Source: a virus. Taken from it: a DNA stretch of 20,773 bases. Both the position numbers and the translations under genes were made by a program. Below, piece after piece: positions 1-5,641 of this stretch (position 1 is the first letter of the stretch; each line of letters begins with the position of its first letter). Location: positions 1 through 20,773 of IMG/VR virus record IMGVR_UViG_3300035698_004889; one strand, given 5' to 3'. The notes beneath the pieces are model-generated. The model saw only the letters and a program-made list of their open reading frames with translations, searched no databases and was not told the DNA's origin.

Positions 1-17
1 AACACACCGCGTGTGAA
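1..17 (+). repeat. Hairpin element copy 1 (CACAC-cgc-GTGTG)
   Basis: This is AACACAC-CGC-GTGTGAA: a 5-bp stem, 3-base loop and AA on both sides. It is followed by AAAGG, as in the copies at 12736 and 17445. It codes for N-T-P-R-V-K in the upstream gene and lies just before the possible ribosome site (AAAGG, 24-28) of the overlapping frame at 35. Confidence 0.7.
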
Positions 18-186
18 AGGTGTAAAGGTATCTCGTGAAGCAAAGAAGAAAATGGCATCAAAAGAAGGATCGTCCAATGCTAGAAAGTATAAAAATGTAT
101 CTCCACGTAATTTCGTTGTCAATGATGGTGGCGATGATGGTGTCGATTCTAACTTTTCTTATCCTATTAATCCCCTATATTGCTAA
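1..186 (+). CDS. C-terminal end of an upstream virion gene (possibly portal), partial
   Basis: The first frame is open from base 1 to a TAA at 184-186 and gives the last 61 residues of a protein that starts before the window. The tail is basic first (KGVKVSREAKKKMASKEG) and then Asp/Gly-rich (VVNDGGDDGVDSNF). No domain can be recognised from this piece. In phages with an N4-gp56 capsid protein the portal or another head gene usually lies upstream of the scaffold and capsid genes, so portal is a guess from position only. The first six codons are made by a copy of the 17-base hairpin element described at 1-17. A second frame overlaps this tail (35-226). Confidence 0.6.
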   Translation, partial: NTPRVKGVKVSREAKKKMASKEGSSNARKYKNVSPRNFVVNDGGDDGVDSNFSYPINPLYC

Positions 187-226
187 ATCTTTTATTTGTC
201 CTTGGTTCGTATCACAATTAATATAG
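35..226 (+). CDS. Small membrane protein overlapping the upstream gene
   Basis: A 63-codon frame opens with GTG at 35, after AAAGG at 24-28 (6-base gap). An inner ATG at 77 has its own AAGGA at 65-69 (7-base gap) and would give 49 residues. The protein has a very basic start (KQRRKWHQKKDR) and one long hydrophobic helix of about 30 residues (roughly residues 24-53, with MMVAMMVSILTFLILLIPYI), the layout of a one-pass inner-membrane protein with its N-terminus in the cytoplasm. It overlaps the end of the upstream gene in another frame. The type and size would fit a holin-like or host-interaction protein, but no family is recognised and the overlap means one of the two frames could be chance. 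The start is uncertain. Confidence 0.45.
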   Translation: MKQRRKWHQKKDRPMLESIKMYLHVISLSMMVAMMVSILTFLILLIPYIAKSFICPWFVSQLI

Positions 227-263
227 CATAGACATTATACTAGATTGAAACAAAGGGTAAGAT

Positions 264-371
264 ATGAGTAAGTTATATTTTTTAAAAGAGCAAGGAAATC
301 TAAGAATCATACAATCTAAAAGAGGACAGGCTTCTGCTAAAAATAAAAAACTAGCTAAAAAGATTAGATAA
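264..371 (+). CDS. Small basic hypothetical protein (35 aa)
   Basis: ATG at 264 follows AAAGGG at 252-257 with a 6-base gap, a good ribosome site. The frame runs 35 codons to TAA at 369-371. The product begins MSKLYFLKEQGNLRII and is rich in lysine and arginine in its second half (KNKKLAKKIR), so it could bind nucleic acid or be an internal virion peptide. No family is recognised. It lies 37 bases after the membrane frame and is in the same direction as the late genes. The ribosome site and the sensible composition support it; the small size keeps confidence moderate. Confidence 0.5.
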   Translation: MSKLYFLKEQGNLRIIQSKRGQASAKNKKLAKKIR

Positions 372-405
372 TTCCACAGCTTTGGGGGGATAATTCCACA
401 GCTTT
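367..405 (+). repeat. 17-bp direct repeat separated by five G
   Basis: GATAATTCCACAGCTTT occurs at 367-383 and again at 389-405, with GGGGG between, and the second copy runs into a run of eight T (403-410). The first copy overlaps the stop codon of the 35-aa gene. There is no strong stem before the T run, so this is not a normal terminator. It may be a protein-binding pair or a slippage duplication. Confidence 0.7.
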
Positions 406-450
406 TTTTTGAAAACTATATTCTATTCAACTTTTTTTATGAAAAATTTC

Positions 451-489
451 AACGGTAACGGTAACGGTAGTGTACGTTACTACGTAACG
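451..489 (+). repeat. GGTAAC tandem run and small hairpin
   Basis: AACGGT is repeated three times at 451-468. At 475-489 CGTTAC-TAC-GTAACG forms a 6-bp stem with a 3-base loop, and the GTAACG units can pair instead with CGTTAC at 475-480. A 48-codon ATG frame (439-585) crosses this region but has no ribosome site. The function is unknown. Confidence 0.45.
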
Positions 490-550
490 CACTTGTTCAG
501 AGCTTCACCTTCCTTTCTTTGTGAAGGTCGGCTAGCTTCTAAGAAAACAA

Positions 551-590
551 ACACCTCAAAAAGAGACCCGTTAACTATTTTTTGAGGTGT
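551..590. promoter_or_regulatory. 12-bp inverted repeat covering a ribosome binding site
   Basis: ACACCTCAAAAA at 551-562 is the exact reverse complement of 579-590, with a 16-base loop. On the plus strand the right arm contains GAGG (584-587), the likely ribosome site for the GTG at 593, so the hairpin would hide it. On the minus strand the stem is followed by a T-rich tail (TTTGTTTTCTT), so it could also end leftward transcripts, for example those from the gene at 1159-1752. Confidence 0.55.
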
Positions 591-592
591 AA

Positions 593-757
593 GTGTATTT
601 AAACTTGGATTATGAAGCATTTGATACTTTATCACGCAGTGATTTTATTAATTTTCCGTTAAATAATGACGTGAAAGATAAATTAATAAAATATTGCTTA
701 GTTGATAGCCAAGGTGAGTTTGAAGAAGATAAATTAAAAGTATGGCGCGAGCGTTAA
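593..757 (+). CDS. Small hypothetical protein with GTG start (54 aa)
   Basis: A 54-codon frame starts at GTG 593, with GAGG at 584-587 five bases before it, and ends with TAA at 755-757. The product (MYLNLDYEAFDTLSR... to ...LKVWRER) has a balanced, soluble, acidic-then-basic composition like a real small protein. No family is recognised. It could be an independent accessory gene under hairpin control, or the 3' remnant of a longer gene, since the surrounding region looks eroded. There is no ATG in the frame upstream. Confidence 0.4.
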   Translation: MYLNLDYEAFDTLSRSDFINFPLNNDVKDKLIKYCLVDSQGEFEEDKLKVWRER

Positions 758-784
758 ATTCATTCTCATTATGATTAATAAATA

Positions 785-802
785 GAATAAGGGCCCTTAT
801 TC
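785..802. repeat. 18-bp perfect palindrome
   Basis: GAATAAGGG followed directly by its reverse complement CCCTTATTC. It has no spacer. It may be a protein-binding site or a cruciform; the bases after it (GTTATCTT) are only weakly terminator-like. Confidence 0.7.
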
Positions 803-828
803 GTTATCTTAAAGAATATTCAGTTGAA

Positions 829-939
829 TTAATCTTTGTCAGGTTCTGCTGTTGTTGTTATAGTCGTTCCAGAGTCATAAGCAGCTGAATAATCTATATC
901 GGTTGGTCCCTCAGAGTTATACTTATATACAAGTATTAT
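829..939 (-). pseudogene. Possible C-terminal remnant of a structural gene
   Basis: On the minus strand a frame runs from 939 down to TAA at 829-831 (36 codons) with no start codon and an in-frame stop just upstream at 940-942. It reads ...VYKYNSEGPTDIDYS... and ends TTTAEPDKD. The Thr/Asp-rich low-complexity end resembles tails of phage fibre or appendage proteins, but no homology can be shown here. It would be the last part of a gene whose body has been lost. Confidence 0.25.
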
Positions 940-1015
940 TCAAGTTCAGATCAACGATGCTGCAAAATGGCTTATTGATAGATGCAAATTAGATATAGAA
1001 ATGCCCATCGTCTAA
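893..1015 (+). pseudogene. Possible C-terminal remnant, plus strand
   Basis: A start-less frame ends at TAA 1013-1015. Its last 26 residues (IIQVQINDAAKWLIDRC then KLDIEMPIV) look like an ordinary soluble protein end, while the part before about 935 overlaps the minus-strand remnant. A join near 935-942 between two broken genes would explain both. No family is recognised. Confidence 0.2.
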
Positions 1016-1040
1016 CTTAGACCTAACTTAGACCTAACTT
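1012..1040 (+). repeat. 11-bp tandem repeat, 2.6 copies
   Basis: CTAACTTAGAC at 1012-1022 and 1023-1033, then CTAACTT at 1034-1040. The array overlaps the end of the plus-strand remnant. It is short and iteron-like, but only this one array is present. Confidence 0.7.
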
Positions 1041-1119
1041 GTATTTTTTCTGGCCGAATTATGGCCGACTTTTTAAATATATTTGCTTATAGGCCAGTAT
1101 TATTCATACGTAGGTCCGC

Positions 1120-1143
1120 GTGCAGGTCAACGTTGACCTGCAC
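1120..1143. repeat. 24-bp perfect palindrome
   Basis: GTGCAGGTCAAC followed directly by its reverse complement. It lies 15 bases past the stop of the minus-strand gene at 1159, so it could be a 3' hairpin for that transcript, although no T run follows on either strand. A dimeric protein-binding site is the other option. Confidence 0.75.
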
Positions 1144-1158
1144 CTCTTGTAAATTATG

Positions 1159-1752
1159 TTATTTAGATAGATAAACTATTATTGCACCTAAGGATGTAGT
1201 GAAAAAAGAAACACCTGCTGTTATCAATGCACTATACTTCTTAGACATCTTCTTCTTAATCCGTTCTTCTTGTGCTTTAAGTAATGCAAATCTCTTTTCA
1301 AGTTCTTTTTCTTTCTCTTCAATTGATTCATGAGCTGCTTGTAACATTAACGCATGGATTCTAATATCTTTAGATTCACCAGGACTACAATGTCCAGACT
1401 TAATTCTATTTAACTCAACAACCATTTCTTTATATTGAAGGAACGGATAACGTCTTTCATTTCGTAACAACTCTTTTAAGAATGGCTTAATAATAAAAGA
1501 CTTTGATTGGAATTCAGGTGGGTAATAAGAAGATATAGCTATATCGCATAAAGACTCATCCTCGTAGTCGGAATCACTACTTGTTGAACAAACCTCACCA
1601 GTATCAATAGTTAACTCATATGGACCCTCATAGCGGTTCACACCTTGTGTGTTATCCATAGAACATACACATGATACATAGAACACACATAGTGTGAACA
1701 CACACAGTGTGAACACACACAGTGTGTAAAGTAGAAGCATATATCGAGACAT
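1159..1752 (-). CDS. Membrane-anchored coiled-coil protein, unknown function
   Basis: The ATG at 1752 follows AAGGAA on the minus strand, a good ribosome site. The 197-residue product has a hydrophobic, cysteine-rich start (residues about 5-30, with TLCVF three times in tandem), an acidic middle, a long charged helix likely to form a coiled coil (about 138-170, EKEKELEKRFALLKAQEERI), and a C-terminal membrane helix (about 174-195). The TLCVF repeats are the direct product of three hairpin elements at 1682-1728. A second Met at residue 32 opens the non-repeat part (MDNTQGVN) but has no ribosome site. It runs divergently from the capsid cassette, so it is probably a separate accessory gene acting at the host membrane. 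No family is recognised; a spanin-like or host-modifying role is only a guess. Confidence 0.7.
   Translation of the reverse strand: MSRYMLLLYTLCVFTLCVFTLCVFYVSCVCSMDNTQGVNRYEGPYELTIDTGEVCSTSSDSDYEDESLCDIAISSYYPPEFQSKSFIIKPFLKELLRNERRYPFLQYKEMVVELNRIKSGHCSPGESKDIRIHALMLQAAHESIEEKEKELEKRFALLKAQEERIKKKMSKKYSALITAGVSFFTTSLGAIIVYLSK
1637..1653 (-). repeat. Hairpin element copy 2 (minus orientation)
   Basis: Read on the minus strand this is AACACAC-AAG-GTGTGAA, identical in all 17 bases to the copy at 5687-5703 in another gene on the other strand. It codes for N-T-Q-G-V-N in both genes. Confidence 0.75.
1682..1728 (+). repeat. Array of three hairpin elements, 15-base period
   Basis: AACACAC-ATA-GTGTGAA (1682-1698), AACACAC-ACA-GTGTGAA (1697-1713) and AACACAC-ACA-GTGTGTA (1712-1728) share their AA ends, so they repeat every 15 bases. 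A more decayed unit may lie at about 1662-1681. The array is inside the start of the minus-strand gene and writes its TLCVF repeats. Confidence 0.75.
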
Positions 1753-1865
1753 TATCTTTCCTTATTGTAATAGTGAGTTGGTTTATTAGCACAAACTTAT
1801 TATTTTTTATATCATGACATCATCTATATTATATGTAATAGATAATCAGTGAACGAAGGAGTATT
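1753..1865. promoter_or_regulatory. Divergent intergenic region
   Basis: This AT-rich gap separates the minus gene (start 1752) from the plus gene (start 1866) and must hold promoters for one or both. TATATT-like hexamers are present around 1825-1832, but no convincing paired -35/-10 set can be named. Confidence 0.35.
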
Positions 1866-2420
1866 GTGAAAGAAAAAAAGAATAAAAAACGGTTTGGTGT
1901 TAAGGCCATAGAATCTTATAAGAAAAGTGGCGGAAAGATAAGTGCTTCTGAGGTACATGACAATGGTCATGCTGGATATATTAAAGATATCGAATGGTGT
2001 ATCGAACATGCATTAGACAATGCTGACTGTACGGGTATGAAATTCCATGATGATTGTAAGAAGTTTCCTACAGGTGATTTCTTTGTTGAGGTAAATATAA
2101 CCAGTGATCCTTTACTGTCTCATGTTATTAAAACAACTATGTTAGCTCGTCAGTCATGTCCTACACCTAAGTTTGACCAAATTGTATATCACTATCATTC
2201 AACCGCAGGTGATTTAGAGTATTTATGGAATGTGCCAGATAAAAAGTTATCATTAGCTATGCTAGAAGAATTGAAGAATACGCCAGAAGATGAAAAACAT
2301 CTTGTTCAGAACATTTTAGACTTTTTTAGCGAAGAGTTATTAGCTAGATCTAAGAGACTTAATGGCGAAGAAATGAAACCAGGTATAATATTGAAACACG
2401 CACGGCGTGAAGGGAACTAA
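1866..2420 (+). CDS. Conserved pre-scaffold protein of N4-gp56-type phages
   Basis: The GTG start at 1866 has AAGGAG four bases before it; there is no better ATG. The 184-residue soluble protein has a lysine-rich start and a middle and end of the form ...CPTPKFDQIVYHYH...LEYLWNVPDK... and ...FSEELLARSKRLNGEE. From memory, proteins of this type (a CPTPxxDQ segment, then a W-x-x-P segment, then an LNGE end) are common next to the capsid genes of phages with N4-gp56 capsids; their job is not known to me. Its stop codon overlaps the start of the scaffold-like gene by one base (TAATG), so the two are probably translated together. Its last codons are made by a hairpin element (2395-2411) that leads into the next ribosome site. 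Confidence 0.7.
   Translation: MKEKKNKKRFGVKAIESYKKSGGKISASEVHDNGHAGYIKDIEWCIEHALDNADCTGMKFHDDCKKFPTGDFFVEVNITSDPLLSHVIKTTMLARQSCPTPKFDQIVYHYHSTAGDLEYLWNVPDKKLSLAMLEELKNTPEDEKHLVQNILDFFSEELLARSKRLNGEEMKPGIILKHARREGN
2395..2411 (+). repeat. Hairpin element copy with CACGC/GCGTG stem, joined to a ribosome site
   Basis: AACACGC-ACG-GCGTGAA keeps the 5-bp stem with two compensated base changes from the common form. Its closing AA is the first part of AAGGGA (2410-2415), the ribosome site for the ATG at 2420. It is read in a different frame from the NTQGV copies, so the conservation is in the nucleic acid, not the peptide. Confidence 0.75.
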
Positions 2421-3337
2421 TGAATCAATATAATAATCAAGAAGAAATAGCGATGCCTTCAGAGCAAGAACTTGAATCAGGTAGCTTGTTAATAGATCAA
2501 ACTACGCAACCAGCATCAAGCCCACAAGATAGGAATCAACAACCATCATATGAAGAACTACCAGTTCAAGAACCATCAGTTCAAGAACCATCAGTTCAAG
2601 AACCATCATCTGAAGAGCATCATGCTCAAGAACAATCTTTTAACACACAGCCTGTTGCTGAAACAGCACAGTCTACTAACTTTAAAGAACTTAGACTTGC
2701 TAAAGAGCGAGCAGAGCAAGAAGTATATCGCGTCAATCAAGAACGTGATCAGTATTTAAAGCTTTTATTGCAATATGAACAACAAAAGAATCAGCCTAAA
2801 GTAGTTCAGAGTGAACAACTGGCAATAGACCAGTCATATAATAACATTGATGATGATGCTCTTGTTGAAGGGCGCCATGTAAAGGCCTATAAAAGAGAAC
2901 TTGATAAGATGAGAGAAGAAATGGGTCGTATTCAAAGCGAATATAAAGACTCTGTTGCATCTCAACAGTTTAGATCACAATGTCCTGACTATGATAAAGT
3001 TGTTACGAAAGATACTATATCTACTTTTGAACGTTTATATCCTGACGATGCTCATGATATAACACTAATGAATGATCAGAATGCTCAAAAGAGAATGGCA
3101 TATCGTCTTATTAAGCGTTATGGCGTTTATACTGATAAAACTTCACTACAAGAAAAACAAAAGATATCACTAAATAATAGAAAACCACTATCAACAGCTG
3201 CTGTATCACCATCAGTTAAAACTTCTACATTGAGCCAAGCATCTTCATACGCAAATGATAGTATGCCTTCTGATGCAGAATCTAAACGTCTTCTAGCAGA
3301 AATGTTTTCTTCTTCGGGAAATATAAATGGATTTTAA
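2420..3337 (+). CDS. Putative capsid scaffolding protein
   Basis: ATG at 2420 overlaps the previous stop and follows AAGGGA. The 305-residue protein is highly charged with no cysteine-rich or membrane part except one Cys in the middle. Residues 1-75 are Gln/Pro/Glu-rich and contain VQEPS three times; residues about 85-125 and 155-180 are predicted coiled coil (ERAEQEVYRVNQERDQYL; KRELDKMREEMGRIQ); the end (ESKRLLAEMFSSSG) is a short amphipathic helix. An acidic, coiled-coil protein directly upstream of the major capsid gene is the normal picture for a scaffold whose C-terminal helix binds the capsid protein. The assignment is from position and composition, not from a family match. Confidence 0.65.
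   Translation: MNQYNNQEEIAMPSEQELESGSLLIDQTTQPASSPQDRNQQPSYEELPVQEPSVQEPSVQEPSSEEHHAQEQSFNTQPVAETAQSTNFKELRLAKERAEQEVYRVNQERDQYLKLLLQYEQQKNQPKVVQSEQLAIDQSYNNIDDDALVEGRHVKAYKRELDKMREEMGRIQSEYKDSVASQQFRSQCPDYDKVVTKDTISTFERLYPDDAHDITLMNDQNAQKRMAYRLIKRYGVYTDKTSLQEKQKISLNNRKPLSTAAVSPSVKTSTLSQASSYANDSMPSDAESKRLLAEMFSSSGNINGF
2564..2608 (+). repeat. 15-bp in-frame tandem repeat, three copies
   Basis: GTTCAAGAACCATCA is repeated exactly at 2564, 2579 and 2594 and gives VQEPS three times in the flexible N-terminus of the scaffold-like protein. The identical copies point to recent slippage expansion. Confidence 0.8.
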
Positions 3338-3416
3338 TTTGATCTTATCATATAGATAGGTTAAATATTATAGAGAAAGAGTTACTTACGTATCTTCTTT
3401 CTGTTTCTCCTTTGTT

Positions 3417-3468
3417 ACAATAGGTGTGGCTACAAGAACCCCTCTTGAAATAATTTCACACCTATTGT
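3417..3468 (+). terminator. Nested stem-loop, possible terminator or processing site
   Basis: ACAATAGGTGTG (3417-3428) pairs perfectly with 3457-3468. Inside the 28-base loop a second 5-bp stem, CAAGA (3433-3437) with TCTTG (3443-3447), closes on ACCCC. No clean T run follows (only TATAATTTACTTTTT), so a partial terminator between scaffold and capsid genes, or an RNase processing hairpin, are both possible. Confidence 0.5.
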
Positions 3469-3535
3469 TATAATTTACTTTTTAAAATACACATGTTAAA
3501 ACAATATCAGCGTATCCTATAGAGTCGCTATCTAT

Positions 3536-3592
3536 TCTTGACGTATAATGAGACTCGTCAACTCAAGACGTATAAAAAATAAGATCTCGTCA
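3536..3592 (+). promoter_or_regulatory. Repeat-flanked TATAAT block before the capsid gene
   Basis: GACGTATAA occurs at 3540-3548 and 3567-3575, each followed by CTCGTCA (3554-3560, 3586-3592), so a unit is present twice. The first TATAAT (3544-3549) is framed by an inverted repeat, TTGACG (3538-3543) and CGTCAA (3556-3561). No -35 box is found at normal spacing, so it may be a phage-type promoter or a tandem operator. Confidence 0.4.
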
Positions 3593-3638
3593 GTCTTATA
3601 TAGGTAAAAATTATTTTTTGTTTATATAAGGATTTTTT

Positions 3639-4589
3639 ATGGCTACAGGTATAACTACAACTGGCGTCCTGCCATCTCCTGTACAACAAGCATTCTCCTA
3701 TAAGCTTTTACTAACACCAGTTCCTAATATGATTCATGGTTTATGTGCTAGTTACTATACTATGCCACGTAACAATGGTTATATCTTAAGAATGCGTCGT
3801 TACAATAAGCTTTCTGATGCTCTTGTACCTTTAGGTAATTCAGGCGCTCCTATTCCACCTCAAGTACTTACAGCTATTGATGTTGATGCTGAGATTTCAT
3901 TTTATGGAACCTACATTATACTCAATCAACAAGTAGCACTTCAGAATAATGATCCAGTTTTAAATGCTTCAGCGACACAACTTGGTATTTCTTTTAGAAC
4001 TACTGAAGATAAATTGCTACGTAATATGCTAATGTCTAGTGCTACAGCAGTAAACTGTGTTTCAGGTTTTAACGGCGATACGCCAACAAATCTGAATCGT
4101 AATGATATTAATGAAGCTGTTGCGGTATTGCTTGGTAACAATGCTTTCTCATTAAGTGATCAGATCACTGGAGAAAATAAATTTGGGACCGGTCCAGTAA
4201 GAAACTCTTACTTCTCTATGTCTCATACAGATATTACACGTTCTTTGGATGGTATAACTGGATTTATTTCTAAAGCAAATTATCCAAGTCCAATGAATAT
4301 TATTGATAGTGAATGGGGAAATGTCGGAAACGTACGTTTCTTAGCTTCATCTATCGGTGCAAAAACTATAGGTGCTTCAAATCTAGGCGCTTCAGTTTAT
4401 GATAATATCATTACTGGATTCCAAGGTTATGGTTGTATTAAGCAAGATGGTTATTCAGCTAAGTACATTTATCGTCCTGCTGTACTTAATGATGCACTTG
4501 CTCAAAATGCAACTGCTGGTTATACATTTGCACAAGCATCAGCAATATTAAATGAACTCTGGGTAGTTCGTTTACGTTGTACTCTTTAA
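3639..4589 (+). CDS. Major capsid protein, N4-gp56 family
   Basis: ATG at 3639 follows AAGGA. The 316-residue protein builds the icosahedral head. It matches the N4-gp56 capsid family as I know it: the opening (Q)QAFSYKLLLTPVPNMIHG, then YYTMPRNNGYILRMRRYNKLSDALVPLGNSG cut as a basic-hydrophobic patch at about residues 41-70, then P(P)QVLTAIDVDAEISFYGTYI, which corresponds to the family's 'T..ISQYG.yv' segment. A central part (about 115-145) carries the 'R..ED.LLRNML' helix seen in the family. The C-terminus ends YIYRPAVLNDALAQN and an alpha-helix plus a final strand (WVVRLRCTL). The length is slightly short for the family, so there is no large insertion domain. It is preceded by the scaffold-like gene and the structured leader, and followed 12 bases later by the next gene. 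Confidence 0.9.
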   Translation: MATGITTTGVLPSPVQQAFSYKLLLTPVPNMIHGLCASYYTMPRNNGYILRMRRYNKLSDALVPLGNSGAPIPPQVLTAIDVDAEISFYGTYIILNQQVALQNNDPVLNASATQLGISFRTTEDKLLRNMLMSSATAVNCVSGFNGDTPTNLNRNDINEAVAVLLGNNAFSLSDQITGENKFGTGPVRNSYFSMSHTDITRSLDGITGFISKANYPSPMNIIDSEWGNVGNVRFLASSIGAKTIGASNLGASVYDNIITGFQGYGCIKQDGYSAKYIYRPAVLNDALAQNATAGYTFAQASAILNELWVVRLRCTL

Positions 4590-4601
4590 AGAAGGAAACT
4601 T

Positions 4602-5594
4602 ATGTTTAATAATATTGGTGCACAAGGTATTTTTACATCCGATGGTACAACAAAATTGCTTACTTTGAGACAGGGCGTTGATTGGATGTTTGTACGTAAC
4701 AGAACTGTTGCTACAAATCCACAAACATCGGCTAAAGCTGTAGAACATTGGTGGCAAGTTGGTTATCCAGCTGCAGCTAAAACTACAACTTTTAAGTCTA
4801 ATACTGCAAATGCTGCTAATTTAACGCAGTATCTTACATCCGCTGGATTTACCTATTTAGATTCTTCTGTTAATCTTGTTGGTCCATTAAATGCAACTGT
4901 TACAGCAGTTTCTAATGCTGCTATTCCAGTTGTATCTAATAGTGGAACAAATGGATTATCTGCTGGTGATGTGGTACGTATGGTTAATGTATCTACTGGC
5001 CAACAACTTGGTGGATTTGATTTCACTATTGGTCATAATACATTAACTACAGGTACATTCTCATTAGACTACATGTCTCAAATGGTATCAGCAACAACTG
5101 GTTCTTGGAGAAAAATTAACTTTGATCCTATGTTCTATCCTGTTGCTCGTTATATTACAAAAGTAGTTAAGGGTACAACGACTGTAATCACTTTCTCTGT
5201 AAAGCATGGTTATAATGTTGGAGAAGAACTAAGATTTAAAGTTCCTTCAGTTTATGGAATGACTGAATTAGATGGTTTAAGTGGAACAGTTACTGCTATT
5301 GATACAACTCTTGCTAGTGGAAATACTGTTACAGTAAATATTAACTCTTCTACATTTAGCGCATTCGCATTCCCATTGACAGCGGATACTCCGTTTAGTC
5401 CTGCAATGGCTGCTCCAGCTGGAGAAAATACAGCTGTTGCACTAGAATTGAATGTTCCTATACTATCGAGTGCATATGTTAATACTGGATTTATTGGAAT
5501 GTCACTTGCTGGTGGCGCTGGTAATCCAGGTGGTGCATCCAACGATATTATAGAGTGGGTCTCTGGTACATCATTTAGTGTTAATAACGAATAA
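4602..5594 (+). CDS. Virion structural protein with E1-FCCH-like domain
   Basis: ATG at 4602 follows AAGGAAAC, 12 bases after the capsid stop. The 330-residue protein is Thr/Ser/Val/Gly-rich and mostly beta. Residues about 182-255 contain TTVITFSVKHGYNVGEELRF, then VYGMTELDGLSGTVTAID and a closing STFSAFAFP. This is the pattern of the small beta domain that databases call the ubiquitin-activating E1 FCCH domain, which is frequent in phage virion proteins and has nothing to do with ubiquitin there. An earlier segment (about 120-155) has a similar shape. The C-terminus is Gly-rich. The place next to the capsid gene suggests a head decoration or minor capsid protein; tail tube is less likely. 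Confidence 0.65.
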   Translation: MFNNIGAQGIFTSDGTTKLLTLRQGVDWMFVRNRTVATNPQTSAKAVEHWWQVGYPAAAKTTTFKSNTANAANLTQYLTSAGFTYLDSSVNLVGPLNATVTAVSNAAIPVVSNSGTNGLSAGDVVRMVNVSTGQQLGGFDFTIGHNTLTTGTFSLDYMSQMVSATTGSWRKINFDPMFYPVARYITKVVKGTTTVITFSVKHGYNVGEELRFKVPSVYGMTELDGLSGTVTAIDTTLASGNTVTVNINSSTFSAFAFPLTADTPFSPAMAAPAGENTAVALELNVPILSSAYVNTGFIGMSLAGGAGNPGGASNDIIEWVSGTSFSVNNE

Positions 5595-5600
5595 GATAAT

Positions 5601-5624
5601 GGGCCTGTTGTAATAGGCAGGCCC
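5601..5624 (+). terminator. GC-rich hairpin between structural genes
   Basis: GGGCCTG (5601-5607) pairs with CAGGCCC (5618-5624) around a 10-base loop, seven bases after the stop at 5594. It is strongly GC-rich against an AT-rich background. No T run follows, so attenuation or RNA processing to separate the capsid/decoration message from the rest is more likely than full termination. Confidence 0.5.
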
Positions 5625-5641
5625 CCTAATAAAGGAAAAAT

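Larger units (their letters stand above)
758..1158. other. 400-base region without an intact gene
   Basis: No frame with a start and ribosome site was found here. It holds an 18-bp palindrome (785-802), two start-less frames facing each other that look like gene tails (829-939 minus and 893-1015 plus), an 11-bp tandem repeat (1012-1040), a weak stem GGCC-GAATTAT-GGCC before a T run near 1051-1074, and a 24-bp palindrome (1120-1143). It reads as a worn accessory or insertion site. Confidence 0.5.
3338..3638. promoter_or_regulatory. 301-base structured leader before the capsid gene
   Basis: There is no gene here. The gap holds a nested stem-loop (3417-3468) and a repeat-rich AT-rich block (3536-3592), then the capsid ribosome site (AAGGA in the ATATAAGGATTTTTT stretch before 3639). 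A gap this long is exceptional in this otherwise tight region and suggests control of capsid expression, the most heavily made protein. Confidence 0.5.

Noticed and set aside
439-585. 48-codon ATG frame beginning MKNFNGNGNGS
   Set aside because: No ribosome site before the ATG, the composition follows a DNA repeat (GGTAAC), and it runs through the hairpin at 551-590. It was left as unsupported.
631-643. ATCAC-GCA-GTGAT as another member of the hairpin family
   Set aside because: It has a 5-bp stem and 3-base loop, but neither the AA ends nor the stem pattern; it lies in a coding frame and is probably chance.
1824-2009. 61-codon minus-strand frame at the start of the 1866 gene
   Set aside because: Overlaps a gene with a good ribosome site, and is Phe/Tyr/Ser-rich as expected for the reverse of Lys-rich coding.
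3417-3468. tRNA-like or small RNA gene in the nested stem-loop
   Set aside because: The folding is only two coaxial stems; no cloverleaf, anticodon arm or T-arm sequence could be found.
5252-5542. 96-codon minus-strand frame inside the 4602 structural gene
   Set aside because: Fully antisense to a well-supported gene with its own ribosome site; its Pro/Ala/Val content mirrors the Gly/Thr-rich plus-strand codons.
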